From the NCBI GenBank assembly GCA_019694465.1, contig JAIBBV010000024.1, positions 1 to 47,930 of the forward strand: DNA of 47,930 bases. Reading direction: 5' to 3'. A program made the translations under genes and the position numbers. Origin of the DNA: Oligoflexia bacterium (GTDB taxonomy: Bacteria > Bdellovibrionota_C > UBA2361 > JAFLCA01). Position 1 is the first letter of the stretch. Each line of letters opens with the position of its first letter. The notes under the pieces were generated by a model, which saw only the letters and a list, made by a program, of their open reading frames with translations, was not told the origin of the DNA and did not search any database. Positions 1-9,403 of the stretch are shown one piece after another.

Positions 1-868
1 CTGGATTTGGCTCGTCATATACAACGCCCTTCACAGCGCTGCCCGCCACTTCAATCGTAGCTGGATTATTCACCCAATAGTTTGCATACAACTTTTGCTG
101 CAAACCAGCCTCACGTGCTCGCTTAATCGCAATCCCCATGTGAGCTAAAGTCATATTCAATAATATTGCCTGCGCATTTGAGGCTCGAATGCGGGCGATG
201 AGGGTAGAAAAATCAACGTCCGAAGGGTCGACTGAAGCTGACAGCGCTACATCTCCATCTAGTCTCGAAAACTCAGCGGAAAAGTTGTCTGTCAGAGATC
301 TAGTCCACTGATCTTCCGTTGTTAGGATTGCAACTCGCGACACCCCGTCTGATTTCAATTTCTTTGCAATCGCATCACCTTCGCTCTCAGCGGTAGGCCA
401 AAAGCGATACGCATAGCGGTTGGTCTTCAGAAAGTCGGAATGCCCAACTATCCCAAAAAGTGGCACTCCCTTCTCTTCTGAAACTGGGTTAACAGCCATG
501 CCCACCTGGCTACGCGTAGTAACCACTACCACCGCTTGTTCAGCCTGGACCAGGCGCAGGAATTCGCTAATTCCGGCGGGCCCCTGTCCCTGCGTGTCAC
601 CAAAGGCAAAACGCACGCTATATGATCCAATTTTATCGTTAGGAGCAAGCAGCCGCCGGGCCGCATCGACTCCCTGTCGACAAAGTTGCCCGTTGGCAGC
701 GCTAGGGCCAGACAACTCAGCCATGACACCAATAGTTAGGCTTTGGTCGCAGTGAGCCGTTCGCGGAATTAAGCCACAAACTAGAAGAATAATTAGCGTA
801 CAAGTCCGTCTTGAATTTGCGAGCCACTTGCAATTTAGTTTTTGGCAATCTGTTGTATTCTGTTTCAT
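1..868 (-). CDS. ABC transporter substrate-binding protein, branched-chain amino acid (LivK/Peripla_BP_6) type, partial
   Basis: Reading the minus strand from the ATG at 868 gives one open frame to the window edge, so the C-terminal end is missing. About 289 residues are visible. Residues about 22-40 form a hydrophobic export signal (TLIILLVCGLIPRTAHC), followed by LTIGVMAELSGPSAANGQ, the typical first strand of family I periplasmic binding proteins (usual form IGVxxPLTG). Later segments (VPLFGIVGHSDFL, SDGVSRVAILTTEDQW, LIARIRASNAQAILLN) match the alternating two-lobe fold of this family. Such proteins capture amino acids or other small polar ligands in the periplasm for an ABC permease; the ligand cannot be told. 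GAGG lies 9 nt before this ATG; another in-frame ATG lies at 892. No permease genes are in the window. Confidence 0.85.
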   Translation of the reverse strand, partial: MKQNTTDCQKLNCKWLANSRRTCTLIILLVCGLIPRTAHCDQSLTIGVMAELSGPSAANGQLCRQGVDAARRLLAPNDKIGSYSVRFAFGDTQGQGPAGISEFLRLVQAEQAVVVVTTRSQVGMAVNPVSEEKGVPLFGIVGHSDFLKTNRYAYRFWPTAESEGDAIAKKLKSDGVSRVAILTTEDQWTRSLTDNFSAEFSRLDGDVALSASVDPSDVDFSTLIARIRASNAQAILLNMTLAHMGIAIKRAREAGLQQKLYANYWVNNPATIEVAGSAVKGVVYDEPNP

Positions 869-1094
869 TCCTTTCGGCCTCACTTCAAGCATTAATCAAT
901 GCGTGCAATGCAATCCGACACGATAGTGGCACGTTCTCCTACCAACTCAAAGGAACTTTGGTTAGGTGGTCGCTAAGGCCTAAGAGGTTAGTTAAAAATA
1001 ATGCAATGGCTGCTTCAAGCTCAGAATATAGTGCCCCGAGTCGGAAATTGGTTTAAAAAGCAAGGTTGGAGGCTCGTGACACTCGGTGTGGCTG

Positions 1095-1124
1095 GCGCTT
1101 AATACAGGCAGCTTTATTAAGCGC
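1095..1124 (-). terminator. Hairpin downstream of sthA, terminator-like
   Basis: Perfect 10-bp inverted repeat gcgcttaata / tattaagcgc (1095-1104 and 1115-1124) with a 10-nt loop, 12 bases past the sthA stop. On the minus strand it is not followed directly by a T run, so intrinsic termination is plausible but not shown; it could instead protect an mRNA 3' end. The rest of 869-1135 shows no gene. Confidence 0.45.
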
Positions 1125-1135
1125 TGTGCTCCTAC

Positions 1136-2560
1136 TTAGGCGCGCATCTTGTTGTAGCCGTCAAGCGCAGCGACTTTGTAACACTCAGCCAAAGTGGGAT
1201 AATTGAAAACCGCATCTCGCAAGTACTTTAAACCACCCTTAAGCGCAATTACAGCTTGCCCGATGTGCACAAGCTCTGTCGCAGACTCACCGATTATGTG
1301 CACCCCTAGCACTTGACCGGTCTTACGATGAAAGAGCACTTTTAGAAGTCCATTCTCATCACCCAAAATATGTCCACGCGCGATTTCTTTATACCGAGCT
1401 ATACCAGTTTCATAAGGTATTTCCTGCTGAGTTAGCTCCTGTTCTGTATAACCAACATACGAGATCTCCGGTATCGAATAAATTCCGTATGGCAACGGAA
1501 CATCCATACCTTTCTCCTTTATGCCGAAAATATGCGCAGATGCTAAGCGCCCCTGTGCTGCCGAGGTCGAAGCGAGGGCGGGGAAACCAATTACATCCCC
1601 CGCTGCGTAAACGTGCGAAACTTCTGTTTGGTAATTTTCATTGACCGTGATCTTCCCGCGCTCGTCAACTTTGATTCCAATTTTCTCAAGCCCTAAGCCC
1701 TTAGTTGCACTTGAGCGACCGGCCGAGAACAAAACACAATCTGAAACTATTACCTTGCCACTCTTTAGCTGTGTAACAACCTGCCCATCGTCGCGTGGCG
1801 CGCAGCTTTTAACTTCCTCTCCTAGTCGGAGCGTAAGACCCATGCTGCGCATTTGATACTGCAGACATTCAATAATTTCTTCATCCACGAAACCGAGCAG
1901 CCGCTTGCGAGCATCGACAATCGTCACATGCACCCCCAAAGCAGCAAACATGGAGGCGTACTCAGTTCCGATTACTCCGCCACCCACCACTGTCAAGTCA
2001 CGCGGTAATTTGGTTAGATTAAGAATATCGTCACTATCAAAAATTGTGGTGCCGTTGAACCTAATATTATCCGGACGATGCGGCACCGCACCGACAGCAA
2101 TCACAAAATTCGCTGCTGTCTTTCTGATCTCACCGCCTCGAGAGTTGATCGCGATTGTGTGCTCATCAACAAAACTTGCATGCCCGATCAAAACGTCGAC
2201 CCGGTTACGAGTTAGCTGGGCCTTAATGACCTCAATCTCTGTAGTCATGATGCGATTGCAGCGGAATGTTAGGTCAGATATTTGAATGTCCGACTTGACC
2301 CGGTAACCAGCACCATAGATGTTACGCTGACGATACCCGGATAGAAAAAGCACAGCCTCTTTGAATGACTTGCTGGGAATTGTGCCAGTATTTACGCAAA
2401 CACCACCCACCACTTCGCGGGAATCTATGATGGCTACGCGCTTGCGCACCTTGGCCGCTTGAATGGCCGCCTTCTGCCCAGCCGGACCGCAACCAATCAC
2501 GATTAGGTCGTAATCGTAGGCCTGGACGGCTGCTTTTGTAGAACGACGTTTGCTTGGCAT
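1136..2560 (-). CDS. sthA: Soluble (Si-specific) NAD(P)+ transhydrogenase
   Basis: 474 aa flavoprotein of the pyridine nucleotide-disulfide oxidoreductase family. It moves hydride between NADPH and NAD+ in the cytosol and so balances the two pools. The FAD site GCGPAG is at residues 23-28, a second dinucleotide motif (VVGGGVIGTEYASMF) is in the middle, and AAGDVIGFPAL binds FAD. The redox-active disulfide of lipoamide dehydrogenase is incomplete: the site reads CVNTGTIPSK, with Thr for the second Cys, and the C-terminal His-Glu pair is replaced by NYPTLAE. Both changes are typical of SthA, which favours it over Lpd, glutathione reductase or mercuric reductase. GGGGAGAAG lies upstream of the ATG. 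It is a single gene, divergent from gatC. Confidence 0.93.
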   Translation of the reverse strand: MPSKRRSTKAAVQAYDYDLIVIGCGPAGQKAAIQAAKVRKRVAIIDSREVVGGVCVNTGTIPSKSFKEAVLFLSGYRQRNIYGAGYRVKSDIQISDLTFRCNRIMTTEIEVIKAQLTRNRVDVLIGHASFVDEHTIAINSRGGEIRKTAANFVIAVGAVPHRPDNIRFNGTTIFDSDDILNLTKLPRDLTVVGGGVIGTEYASMFAALGVHVTIVDARKRLLGFVDEEIIECLQYQMRSMGLTLRLGEEVKSCAPRDDGQVVTQLKSGKVIVSDCVLFSAGRSSATKGLGLEKIGIKVDERGKITVNENYQTEVSHVYAAGDVIGFPALASTSAAQGRLASAHIFGIKEKGMDVPLPYGIYSIPEISYVGYTEQELTQQEIPYETGIARYKEIARGHILGDENGLLKVLFHRKTGQVLGVHIIGESATELVHIGQAVIALKGGLKYLRDAVFNYPTLAECYKVAALDGYNKMRA

Positions 2561-2990
2561 TGGCTATCTTCTCCCCATTAATTGCTATTAGGTCATTACC
2601 GACTGCTACTGAATGGGGCTAGGCTACGTGCATATCTCCCCCAAACTAAGCCTCACTTTCAACTTGCTGGCGGGCATCCTTGCACGCGTTAACCACAGTA
2701 AAATCAAATGGCAACGGCAAGTCCTATGTTGAAAAGCCTACAACATTTGAATGCCCGCCAGCAGTTACAGTTTCAGCAATCCGGGGCTCCAAGCACAGAA
2801 TTACGCGAGAGGTCCTCCCTGGCCCAATAGGCTCGTGGTTGGGCCTCTATAACGTTTTTACACCTGAACTTGTTAGGCAATCTTTCCTTTTCCACCATGC
2901 AGCGATATAACCCACAAGGCCCCAATAATATTGAACCTTGTTGGTTGTTAGCACTTGCCATCCTGTACACAGTAAACTTACGTTTGAAAG
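2561..2990. other. Divergent intergenic region sthA/gatC with two inverted repeats
   Basis: 430 bases between divergently transcribed sthA and gatC, so it should hold both promoters. I see no credible gene: short open frames here lack homology and ribosome sites. It holds a perfect 13-bp inverted repeat with a 73-bp spacer and a 7-bp inverted repeat ggcccaa/ttgggcc (2821-2827, 2839-2845) with an 11-nt loop. No convincing -35/-10 pair could be assigned by eye. Confidence 0.6.
2665..2763. repeat. 13-bp perfect inverted repeat with 73-bp spacer
   Basis: tgctggcgggcat at 2665-2677 is exactly complementary to atgcccgccagca at 2751-2763. Position between two divergent promoters would suit a looping operator, the ends of a small mobile remnant (MITE-like), or a stem in an RNA leader of gatC. 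No target-site duplication was evident. Confidence 0.7.
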
Positions 2991-3290
2991 ATGATCTCCA
3001 ACGAAGACGTAAAGAAATTAGCTTTGCTCGCTCGACTCAATCTCTCTGAGCCGGAGGCGCAGCGTCTCCACAAGGACCTCAATTCGATCCTTGGCTACAT
3101 GGAAAGACTACAAAAAGTGGATGTGTCCAAGGTCGATCCAATGAGCCATGTGCATGGAGCAACAAATGTTTTTCGTGAAGACGAGCTCAAGCCATCTCTG
3201 CCGGTAGAAGCAGCGCTTGAGCTTGCGCCTGACCACTCCGGCCGCTTCATCCGCGTCCCAATCGTGATCGACCAGGGCGGGGAAAACTAA
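2991..3290 (+). CDS. gatC: Asp-tRNA(Asn)/Glu-tRNA(Gln) amidotransferase subunit C
   Basis: 99 aa, the normal size for GatC, the small belt-like subunit that wraps GatA and GatB. The N-terminus ([19 protein letters not shown]) and the middle ([36 protein letters not shown]) match the family closely. GAAAG lies just before the ATG. It is the first gene of gatC-gatA-gatB, with 20 nt to gatA. Its presence implies that the cell makes Gln-tRNA(Gln) and/or Asn-tRNA(Asn) by amidating a mischarged tRNA; which one depends on the synthetases elsewhere in the genome. Confidence 0.95.
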   Translation: MISNEDVKKLALLARLNLSEPEAQRLHKDLNSILGYMERLQKVDVSKVDPMSHVHGATNVFREDELKPSLPVEAALELAPDHSGRFIRVPIVIDQGGEN

Positions 3291-3310
3291 TTAAACTCCC
3301 GGGATATCTC

Positions 3311-4780
3311 ATGAGCGATCTTACGCACCTCTCAATCTCCGATCTACGCACGGGCCTGGCTGGGAAAAAGTTCTCCTCACGTGAACTAACACAAACCTAC
3401 CTGGACAAGATCGATAAAACCAAAGAATTAAACGCCTTCATATTAGTTGATCGCGATAAGGCGCTGGCAGCTGCGGACCAGGCCGACAAGATGCGCGCCG
3501 CCGGAAGTAACTTACCTCTGCTTGGAATACCAGGCGCTATTAAGGACATGATCCTTACAAAAGATGTTCGCACAACCGCCGCGAGTAAGATTCTACAAAA
3601 TTTCGTACCTCCTTATTCAGCTACAGTTGTTAACCGCCTTGAAGCTGCTGGCAGCATAGTTCTAGGAAAGACAAACCTAGATGAATTTGCGATGGGCTCC
3701 TCAAATGAAAACTCAGCTTTCGGTGCTGTCAAGAATCCATGGGACATTGAGCGTGTTCCTGGAGGCTCAAGTGGCGGGTCAGCAGCAGCAATTGCCGCAT
3801 GCCTAGCTCCTTATGCACTAGGCACAGATACGGGTGGCTCAATTCGGCAGCCAGCTAGCTTCTGCAATATCGTTGGCATTAAACCCACTTATGGCAGAGT
3901 AAGCCGCTATGGGGTCGTGGCATACGCCTCTTCTCTTGATCAAGTCGGCCCTATGGCTCGCACAGTTCAAGATTGTGCTGAAATTTGCCAAGTTCTCTCA
4001 GGACATGATGAGTTTGATTCTACTTCAGTTGACAAGCCTGTACCACAGTACGTGGCTGGCTTGAAAAAGGGAGTGAAGGGACTACGCCTTGGAATCCCCA
4101 AAGAATATTTCATCAAGGGACTCGATCCTGAGGTAGAAAAGGCCGTACGTGGCGCCATCAAGCAGCTTGAATCGCTGGGTGCCACAACAGTTGAAATCAG
4201 CCTACCCCATACTGAGTTGGCAGTGGCTGTATATTATATTTTAGCGCCGGCTGAAGCTTCCTCCAACCTTGCCCGCTACGATGGGGTCAGATATGGATAC
4301 CGCGCACAAGGATCGAAGGATTTGATGGACTTGTACTGCCGCTCACGCTCGGAAGGTTTCGGGCAAGAGGTACAGCGCCGCATAATGATAGGCACATATG
4401 TATTGTCCTCAGGCTACTTTGATGCCTTCTACCTAAAAGCTCAAAAGGTACGAACTCTTATAGCGCAAGATTTCCAGAAAGCCTTCGCAGAAAAGTGCGA
4501 TGTAATCGTCAGCCCCACGGCCCCAACCACAGCATTCCGGATTGCCGAAAAGGTTACCGATCCGCTCGCCATGTACTTAAACGATATTTTTACCATCCCA
4601 GTAAACCTAGCTGGGCTTCCAGGAATGAGCCTGCCTTGTGGCTTTGACAGCAAAGGTCTTCCGATTGGTCTGCAGCTAATTGGCAAGCCTTGGGACGAAG
4701 AGACGCTGTTCAATGCAGGGTTCGCTTATGAGAGCGGCACTGAATGGCACAAGCGCCTTCCAGAAATGGCAAAAGTTTGA
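3311..4780 (+). CDS. gatA: Asp/Glu-tRNA amidotransferase subunit A (amidase)
   Basis: 489 aa amidase-signature enzyme. It hydrolyses glutamine and channels the ammonia to GatB. The Ser-cisSer-Lys triad is visible: Lys78 in [10 protein letters not shown], cis-Ser153 in PGGSSGGSA and Ser177 in [11 protein letters not shown], at the spacing known for GatA. Unusually, the residue after KD is Met where many homologues have Asn (KDNI). The length is normal and the gene looks intact. It ends 11 nt before the gatB ATG and is co-transcribed with it. Confidence 0.97.
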   Translation: MSDLTHLSISDLRTGLAGKKFSSRELTQTYLDKIDKTKELNAFILVDRDKALAAADQADKMRAAGSNLPLLGIPGAIKDMILTKDVRTTAASKILQNFVPPYSATVVNRLEAAGSIVLGKTNLDEFAMGSSNENSAFGAVKNPWDIERVPGGSSGGSAAAIAACLAPYALGTDTGGSIRQPASFCNIVGIKPTYGRVSRYGVVAYASSLDQVGPMARTVQDCAEICQVLSGHDEFDSTSVDKPVPQYVAGLKKGVKGLRLGIPKEYFIKGLDPEVEKAVRGAIKQLESLGATTVEISLPHTELAVAVYYILAPAEASSNLARYDGVRYGYRAQGSKDLMDLYCRSRSEGFGQEVQRRIMIGTYVLSSGYFDAFYLKAQKVRTLIAQDFQKAFAEKCDVIVSPTAPTTAFRIAEKVTDPLAMYLNDIFTIPVNLAGLPGMSLPCGFDSKGLPIGLQLIGKPWDEETLFNAGFAYESGTEWHKRLPEMAKV

Positions 4781-4791
4781 ACGGGGTAGTC

Positions 4792-6231
4792 ATGGAATTT
4801 GAAGCTGTCATTGGACTCGAAACTCACGTTCAGCTTTGCACGAAGACAAAGATATTTTGCTCATCATCGACAGAATTTGGAGCCGAACCAAACCAGCACA
4901 TCGACCCCGTAACGCTTGGACTGCCAGGATCCCTACCAGTTCTTAATCGCCAAGTGCTCGAAAATGCGATCATGCTTGGACTGGCGATGAACTGTGAGAT
5001 CCGTCGCTACAATCGCTTTGCGCGCAAACATTACTTCTACCCGGATCTGCCCAAGGGCTACCAAATTTCGCAATACGAAGAACCGATCTGCGAACGCGGA
5101 CACTTAAATGTCCCCATGGATGGCGCGATAAGAACTATTGGCATAACGCGTATCCACATGGAGGAAGATGCCGGCAAAAACATCCATGATTCACGTACCC
5201 ATTCCTCGCTTATCGATCTAAACCGCGCAGGCGTGGCATTGCTCGAAATTGTGACCCAACCCGATCTGCGCTCGCCAGCAGAAGCTTCGGCCTATCTGCG
5301 CACACTGCGCCAGATAGTGAGGTTTTTGGGGGTTAGCGACGGCAACATGGAAGAGGGCAGCTTGCGCTGTGATGCTAATATTTCTTTGCGCCCAGTAGGT
5401 CAGGTCAAATTCGGCACACGCACTGAAATCAAAAACCTCAACTCCTTCAAGTTTGTAGAGCGCGCTCTAGAGTATGAAATTGCTCGCCAGATGAGCTTGC
5501 TTAAGTCGGGTAAGAGCATAGTGCAGGAAACCATGCTCTTCGACTCGGCCACAGGTGCCACACGCTCGCTTCGCTCGAAGGAAGAGTCAGCAGACTATCG
5601 CTATTTCCCGGATCCAGACTTGCCACCACTGGTGATAGAGGAGGCCTATATCCGCTCGATCCAGGAGCGCATGCCGACACTACCTGAGCAACGCTCCAAA
5701 GAACTAGTCGATGGCTACGGGCTAACAGCCTATGATGCACAGGTACTGACCGTTGAGCGCATGAATATCGACTTCTTCGAAGAAGTATTTAAGGTCTGTC
5801 AGAATGCAAAACTAGCTTGCAGCTGGCTTACCTCGGAACTATTCGGCGCTCTTAATACCGCTGGCCTTGACCTAAAGCGTTCGCCGGTGTCGGCACGCAA
5901 TTTGGGCGAGTTGGTCAAACTGATTGACTCTGAGGCCATTAGCGGAAAGATGGCTAAAACTGTATTCGAGGAAATGTTCGCAACAGGCAAGGCGCCGGGC
6001 GAAATAGTTGCGGCTCGTGGCTTGAAGCAATTAACTAACGACGATGACATCGCGAAAGTCGTGGAGAGCGTCTTTGCCAACAATGCCAAGCAGCTAGCCG
6101 ATTACGTGGGAGGCAATGACCGTCTGCACGCATTCTTCGTTGGACAGGTGATGAAATCAACGCAAGGGACAGCCAACCCCAAGAAGGTCAACGATATTAT
6201 CCTATCACTGATTAAAAAGCGCAGAGGCTAG
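4792..6231 (+). CDS. gatB: Asp/Glu-tRNA amidotransferase subunit B
   Basis: 479 aa from the ATG at 4792, where the protein begins MEFEAVIGLETHVQL, the normal start of GatB. The open frame continues upstream into the end of gatA, but those codons do not fit the family. GatB phosphorylates the mischarged aminoacyl-tRNA with ATP and amidates it with ammonia from GatA. Visible family blocks are KTKIFCSSSTEFG, KHYFYPDLPKGYQISQYE, HMEEDAGK, GSLRCDANISLRP and the C-terminal tRNA-binding YqeY-like tail ending in NPKKVNDIILSLIKK. The following small gene starts 4 nt later. Confidence 0.96.
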   Translation: MEFEAVIGLETHVQLCTKTKIFCSSSTEFGAEPNQHIDPVTLGLPGSLPVLNRQVLENAIMLGLAMNCEIRRYNRFARKHYFYPDLPKGYQISQYEEPICERGHLNVPMDGAIRTIGITRIHMEEDAGKNIHDSRTHSSLIDLNRAGVALLEIVTQPDLRSPAEASAYLRTLRQIVRFLGVSDGNMEEGSLRCDANISLRPVGQVKFGTRTEIKNLNSFKFVERALEYEIARQMSLLKSGKSIVQETMLFDSATGATRSLRSKEESADYRYFPDPDLPPLVIEEAYIRSIQERMPTLPEQRSKELVDGYGLTAYDAQVLTVERMNIDFFEEVFKVCQNAKLACSWLTSELFGALNTAGLDLKRSPVSARNLGELVKLIDSEAISGKMAKTVFEEMFATGKAPGEIVAARGLKQLTNDDDIAKVVESVFANNAKQLADYVGGNDRLHAFFVGQVMKSTQGTANPKKVNDIILSLIKKRRG

Positions 6232-6235
6232 GCTA

Positions 6236-6568
6236 GTGGACAAAGCGAGCACGGACATGCCAAGCCACCCCTTCCTCGACAGCATCGATGAAGGCACGCG
6301 GGCGATATACCTAAAAGTTCCGGGCGAACAGGTCGTTTTATTACAGGGGTTTTTTGAGCTTTACGAGAATGTGGGGATTTGCCGTACTCTAAGCATCAGA
6401 GATTCACTTGTGGCAATTATCACTACACCTTCGATGCTCGAAGATTGCTTGTCGATCTTGAACGCCATCAAGACCAATATCAACTGGGAAATAGTGCCCC
6501 GTCCGTCAGAGGCAGTTGAAACTTTATTTTTAGGCTACTTCAAAAAGGTGCAGCCATGTTGCGCTTAA
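6236..6568 (+). CDS. Small conserved protein, DUF4911-like
   Basis: 110 aa from a GTG 4 nt after gatB; an internal ATG at 6257 is an alternative start. It looks cytosolic, with no signal or membrane segment. The pattern (IYLKVPGEQVVLLQGFFELYEN, then VAIITTPSMLEDCLSILNAI) recalls DUF4911, a small family of unknown function. That assignment is from memory of the pattern and is moderate only. The 3' end (…KKVQPCCA) overlaps the next gene by 13 nt, so translation is probably coupled. Position between gatB and a periplasmic chaperone gives no clear clue to its role. Confidence 0.6.
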   Translation: MDKASTDMPSHPFLDSIDEGTRAIYLKVPGEQVVLLQGFFELYENVGICRTLSIRDSLVAIITTPSMLEDCLSILNAIKTNINWEIVPRPSEAVETLFLGYFKKVQPCCA

Positions 6569-8463
6569 TGCATAAATATCGTCGCTCACTCTTCGGCATT
6601 ATTTTGGTCGGATTGTGCGCTCTGGCTATGTCTGGATTCGGCGTAGACATGCTACGTCGCCAGCACGAGTCATACGCAATCAAGATTGACGATCATATAA
6701 TTTCATTTGACGACTTCCACCGCGAACGGCGCGCGTTGGAACAACGCTATCGAATGATCTTTGGGAAGAACTTTCTCGAGCTCTCTCAGCAGCTCAATCT
6801 TAACCTAGGCCAACAAACCGTGGATAAACTTATCAATGACTACCTGATTGAGCGAGAATCATCGCGCCTTGGCTTGTCAGTAGGAGCACAGGAGGTCGCG
6901 GGGATTATTCAAACCCAGCTATTCCACGGCAACTTCGATCCCAAAGCATATTCAGGCTTCCTCAATCAGATGGGCTTAACATCTAAGCAGTTCGAAGCCC
7001 AGCTTGCCTCCGACGCACAGCGCCAAGCGTTTATCGGCATGCTACGTTTTGCCTCAATAGCCTCTGAGACTGAGGCGCGCGCCGCTTATCGTCGCGATGA
7101 AACTACCATTGAAGTTAACTATGCAGAGATCGATCCTGCTAAGTATGCTAGCCAAGTGGCCGACCCTGCCTCGGAGGTCCTAAGCGCTTACTACAATGAG
7201 AATAGTTCAAGTTATGAACTTCCTCCGCGCATCAGCTACGACTACGTTACGCTGGACCCGCAAAAGTTCCTTGATCTGGTAGTAATCGCACCTGAGGATG
7301 TTGAAATCTACTACGCCGATCACCAAAGTGAATTCACAGTGCCAGAGCAGGTAAAGGCGCGTCACATTCAGCTAAATTACAGCAAGAATGCTTCAGCTGA
7401 GCAGATGGCGAGCCTAAAAGAGAAGGCGCAGCAAGTCCACGAAAAAGCCGTCGCTGGAGAGCCGTTTGAGACACTAGTTTTACAATTTTCAGACGACCTA
7501 ACCACAAAAAGCACCGGCGGCGATTTAGGCTGGCTCGGGCGTGGCAAAATGGCTCCTGCCTTTGATGAAGAGGCTTTTAAGACCAAGCAAGGTGGAGTTG
7601 CTGCGCTAGTGGAAACAGATTATGGGTTCCATATTATCAAAATTGATGACTATCGCGCATCGAGCATTAGGCCTCTTCCCGACGTACGCACTCAAATTGA
7701 GAAGGCTCTGCGTGCGCAGGAAGCCCCGGCCTACGTTTCCGACAAGGCCCATACTCTATTTGAAGAGTGGTCTAAAGGTGGCATGGCATTACCAGAGTTT
7801 GCTGCGACCAACAATCTAGTTGCGGTTTCTACTAATGGACTATTACAGAAGGATAAAGATCCGGATGATGGTCTACGTGGTCTTACGGCAAAGGTTATAA
7901 ACTTCCCCGATGATAAGCGCCAAATTGTTGATGTTGGCGACAAAGCTGTGCTTGTAGCAATCAAGCAATATCGCGATCAAGAAATTCCACCACTTGAACA
8001 GGTCAAGACTCAGGTAATTGAAAGCTTTAAAAAGCGCGAGGCTAAGAAGCTTGCAGAGAAGACAGCGCACGAGCTAGCCAAAGCTGTAGCTACAAAGAAG
8101 GAGCTTAAGTTCGCTGAGATAGTGAAGGCATCAAAGGTGGAAGCAAAGAATATCGCCGATCTAAAGCGTGGCAGCGCCGCTAGCCACCCGCCATTCGGAG
8201 ATGGACAGATACAAAAGGCTGTCTTTGGAACTCAGGCTGCGCGCCGCTTTGAAGATAGCTTCAGCGCCGGTGGCAAATTCTACGTAGCTGAAGTGGCTGG
8301 CGTCAAACTGCCAACTCTCGACCTAGCCGATGCCAAGCTACAAGAGGTCCGTAAGCGCGAATCAGAAGAACTTGCTCAAAACTTAGTGACCTCTGTTTCT
8401 AATGCGCTTAAGGCTGCTGCCGCCATTGATGTAGCGCCTGGCTTGGTGTCGGTAGAGGAATAG
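6556..8463 (+). CDS. Membrane-anchored peptidyl-prolyl isomerase chaperone, SurA/PpiD type
   Basis: 635 aa. Residues 11-30 form a single N-terminal membrane anchor (SLFGIILVGLCALAMSGFGV), so the rest faces the periplasm, as in PpiD. Residues about 40-190 look like the helical SurA_N chaperone region. A parvulin (PpiC) domain spans about 265-370, with PEQVKARHIQL, TGGDLGWLGRGKMAPAFDEEAF and TDYGFHIIKID. The remaining 260 residues are a charged helical arm. Proteins of this type help newly exported proteins fold. It is the last gene of the gatC run and overlaps the DUF4911-like gene by 13 nt. PpiD is usual in architecture, but I give no symbol because PpiD/PrsA/SurA subtypes cannot be separated by eye. 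Confidence 0.88.
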   Translation: MLRLMHKYRRSLFGIILVGLCALAMSGFGVDMLRRQHESYAIKIDDHIISFDDFHRERRALEQRYRMIFGKNFLELSQQLNLNLGQQTVDKLINDYLIERESSRLGLSVGAQEVAGIIQTQLFHGNFDPKAYSGFLNQMGLTSKQFEAQLASDAQRQAFIGMLRFASIASETEARAAYRRDETTIEVNYAEIDPAKYASQVADPASEVLSAYYNENSSSYELPPRISYDYVTLDPQKFLDLVVIAPEDVEIYYADHQSEFTVPEQVKARHIQLNYSKNASAEQMASLKEKAQQVHEKAVAGEPFETLVLQFSDDLTTKSTGGDLGWLGRGKMAPAFDEEAFKTKQGGVAALVETDYGFHIIKIDDYRASSIRPLPDVRTQIEKALRAQEAPAYVSDKAHTLFEEWSKGGMALPEFAATNNLVAVSTNGLLQKDKDPDDGLRGLTAKVINFPDDKRQIVDVGDKAVLVAIKQYRDQEIPPLEQVKTQVIESFKKREAKKLAEKTAHELAKAVATKKELKFAEIVKASKVEAKNIADLKRGSAASHPPFGDGQIQKAVFGTQAARRFEDSFSAGGKFYVAEVAGVKLPTLDLADAKLQEVRKRESEELAQNLVTSVSNALKAAAAIDVAPGLVSVEE

Positions 8464-8514
8464 AGTCTGGCGTGCTTGCCTAGAAGTTACCCGAAAATAC
8501 TCTGCGAACTCTGT

Positions 8515-8585
8515 GCGCTCTGTGGTTTTTAATTAGCTACATTAATGTCTGACACTGTCTGTCAGATCGAATAGCGACTATTGCA
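8515..8585. repeat. 71-bp dispersed repeat, copy 1, with two hairpins
   Basis: Matches 45738-45808 at 70 of 71 positions; the only difference is t8556 versus c45779. It holds a perfect 7-bp stem tctgaca/tgtcaga (8548-8554, 8560-8566) around a 5-nt loop, and the single mismatch lies in that loop. A second 5-bp stem aatag/ctatt (8570-8574, 8578-8582) follows. It sits between convergent genes (chaperone + and FkbM -), which suits a bidirectional terminator or REP-like mRNA end. Confidence 0.9.
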
Positions 8586-8587
8586 CC

Positions 8588-9403
8588 TTAGTGATGCAGA
8601 GCGACCGCCCTCGCACGGACTGTTTCATCTTTAGTATCCGTTCGCAGTCCGTAAAGCAAAGGCTTACTCGATTTTCTTCCTGTAAGGCGATACAGAAAGG
8701 TAAATTCTGTCTTTAATTTCTGAATTATGGGCTCTATTTCAATGCGATCATTATGCAGCTCTATTAACAATCGATCAATTCTTGAGAGCCAAGCAGTTGC
8801 ACCAGAAAAAATTGCACCTTCTGCCCCTTCGATATCAATCTTTGCCAAATCAACACGCTCCCAAGCAACCTTGGCTAGCAGTGAGTCAATCGTCATTCCA
8901 TTGACGGACTCAACCCCCGCAGCAAGACTATCTTTTCGCTGGTAGAGACTTAGTCTGGATGAACTACTCGATTGGCTCACAGAAAAGTGTAGCTGCTCAT
9001 TCGCTGACCAGACAGCTGCTTGCTCAGCTAGCCATCCCGGATTTCCCGATGCAGCGACATTTCTCTTAAGAACTTCGAAGGTACTTGTACCTGGCTCGAC
9101 AGATAGCACAGAAGCGCCTGGCACATGCGCCAGGATCATTCTGGCGAAACAGCCAATATTTGCGCCTAAGTCCAACACCTTGGGTGAAGCAACTCCGATG
9201 AGATCCTTCAAGCATTCTTCATATTCAGCATTCTGAAATATTTCCTCAATCGCAACCCAGTCCTGCCTTCTGGCGTAGAATGGGGCTGCTTTATAACTTA
9301 AAGAAAACACAGTGTCGCGCCGCGCCAGGTGCAGCTGAAAACGCAACCAACCCCAGAAACTAGTAAATAGTGCTCGACTAGCAAAATCTAAGCGCAGCGC
9401 CAT
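8588..9403 (-). CDS. FkbM-family SAM-dependent methyltransferase
   Basis: 271 aa. The SAM-binding motif I is VLDLGANIGCFARMIL, followed by SVEPGTSTFEVLKRNV, and the typical FkbM block VDLAKIDIEGAEGAIF with IDRLLIELH is near the C-terminus. FkbM enzymes O-methylate sugars, polyketides or other small hydroxylated groups; the substrate here is unknown. It is the last gene of the MoxR/VWA run and overlaps the preceding gene by 16 nt, so it is probably co-expressed, although a methyltransferase is not a usual member of such clusters. The stop lies right beside the dispersed 71-bp repeat. Confidence 0.85.
   Translation of the reverse strand: MALRLDFASRALFTSFWGWLRFQLHLARRDTVFSLSYKAAPFYARRQDWVAIEEIFQNAEYEECLKDLIGVASPKVLDLGANIGCFARMILAHVPGASVLSVEPGTSTFEVLKRNVAASGNPGWLAEQAAVWSANEQLHFSVSQSSSSSRLSLYQRKDSLAAGVESVNGMTIDSLLAKVAWERVDLAKIDIEGAEGAIFSGATAWLSRIDRLLIELHNDRIEIEPIIQKLKTEFTFLYRLTGRKSSKPLLYGLRTDTKDETVRARAVALHH

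Noticed and set aside
811..1056. Open frame of 81 codons on the plus strand near the left end
   Set aside because: It overlaps the start of the binding-protein gene on the other strand and has no recognisable product.
2680..2910. Open frame of 76 codons in the sthA/gatC gap
   Set aside because: No ribosome site, no domain, and it runs through the inverted repeats.
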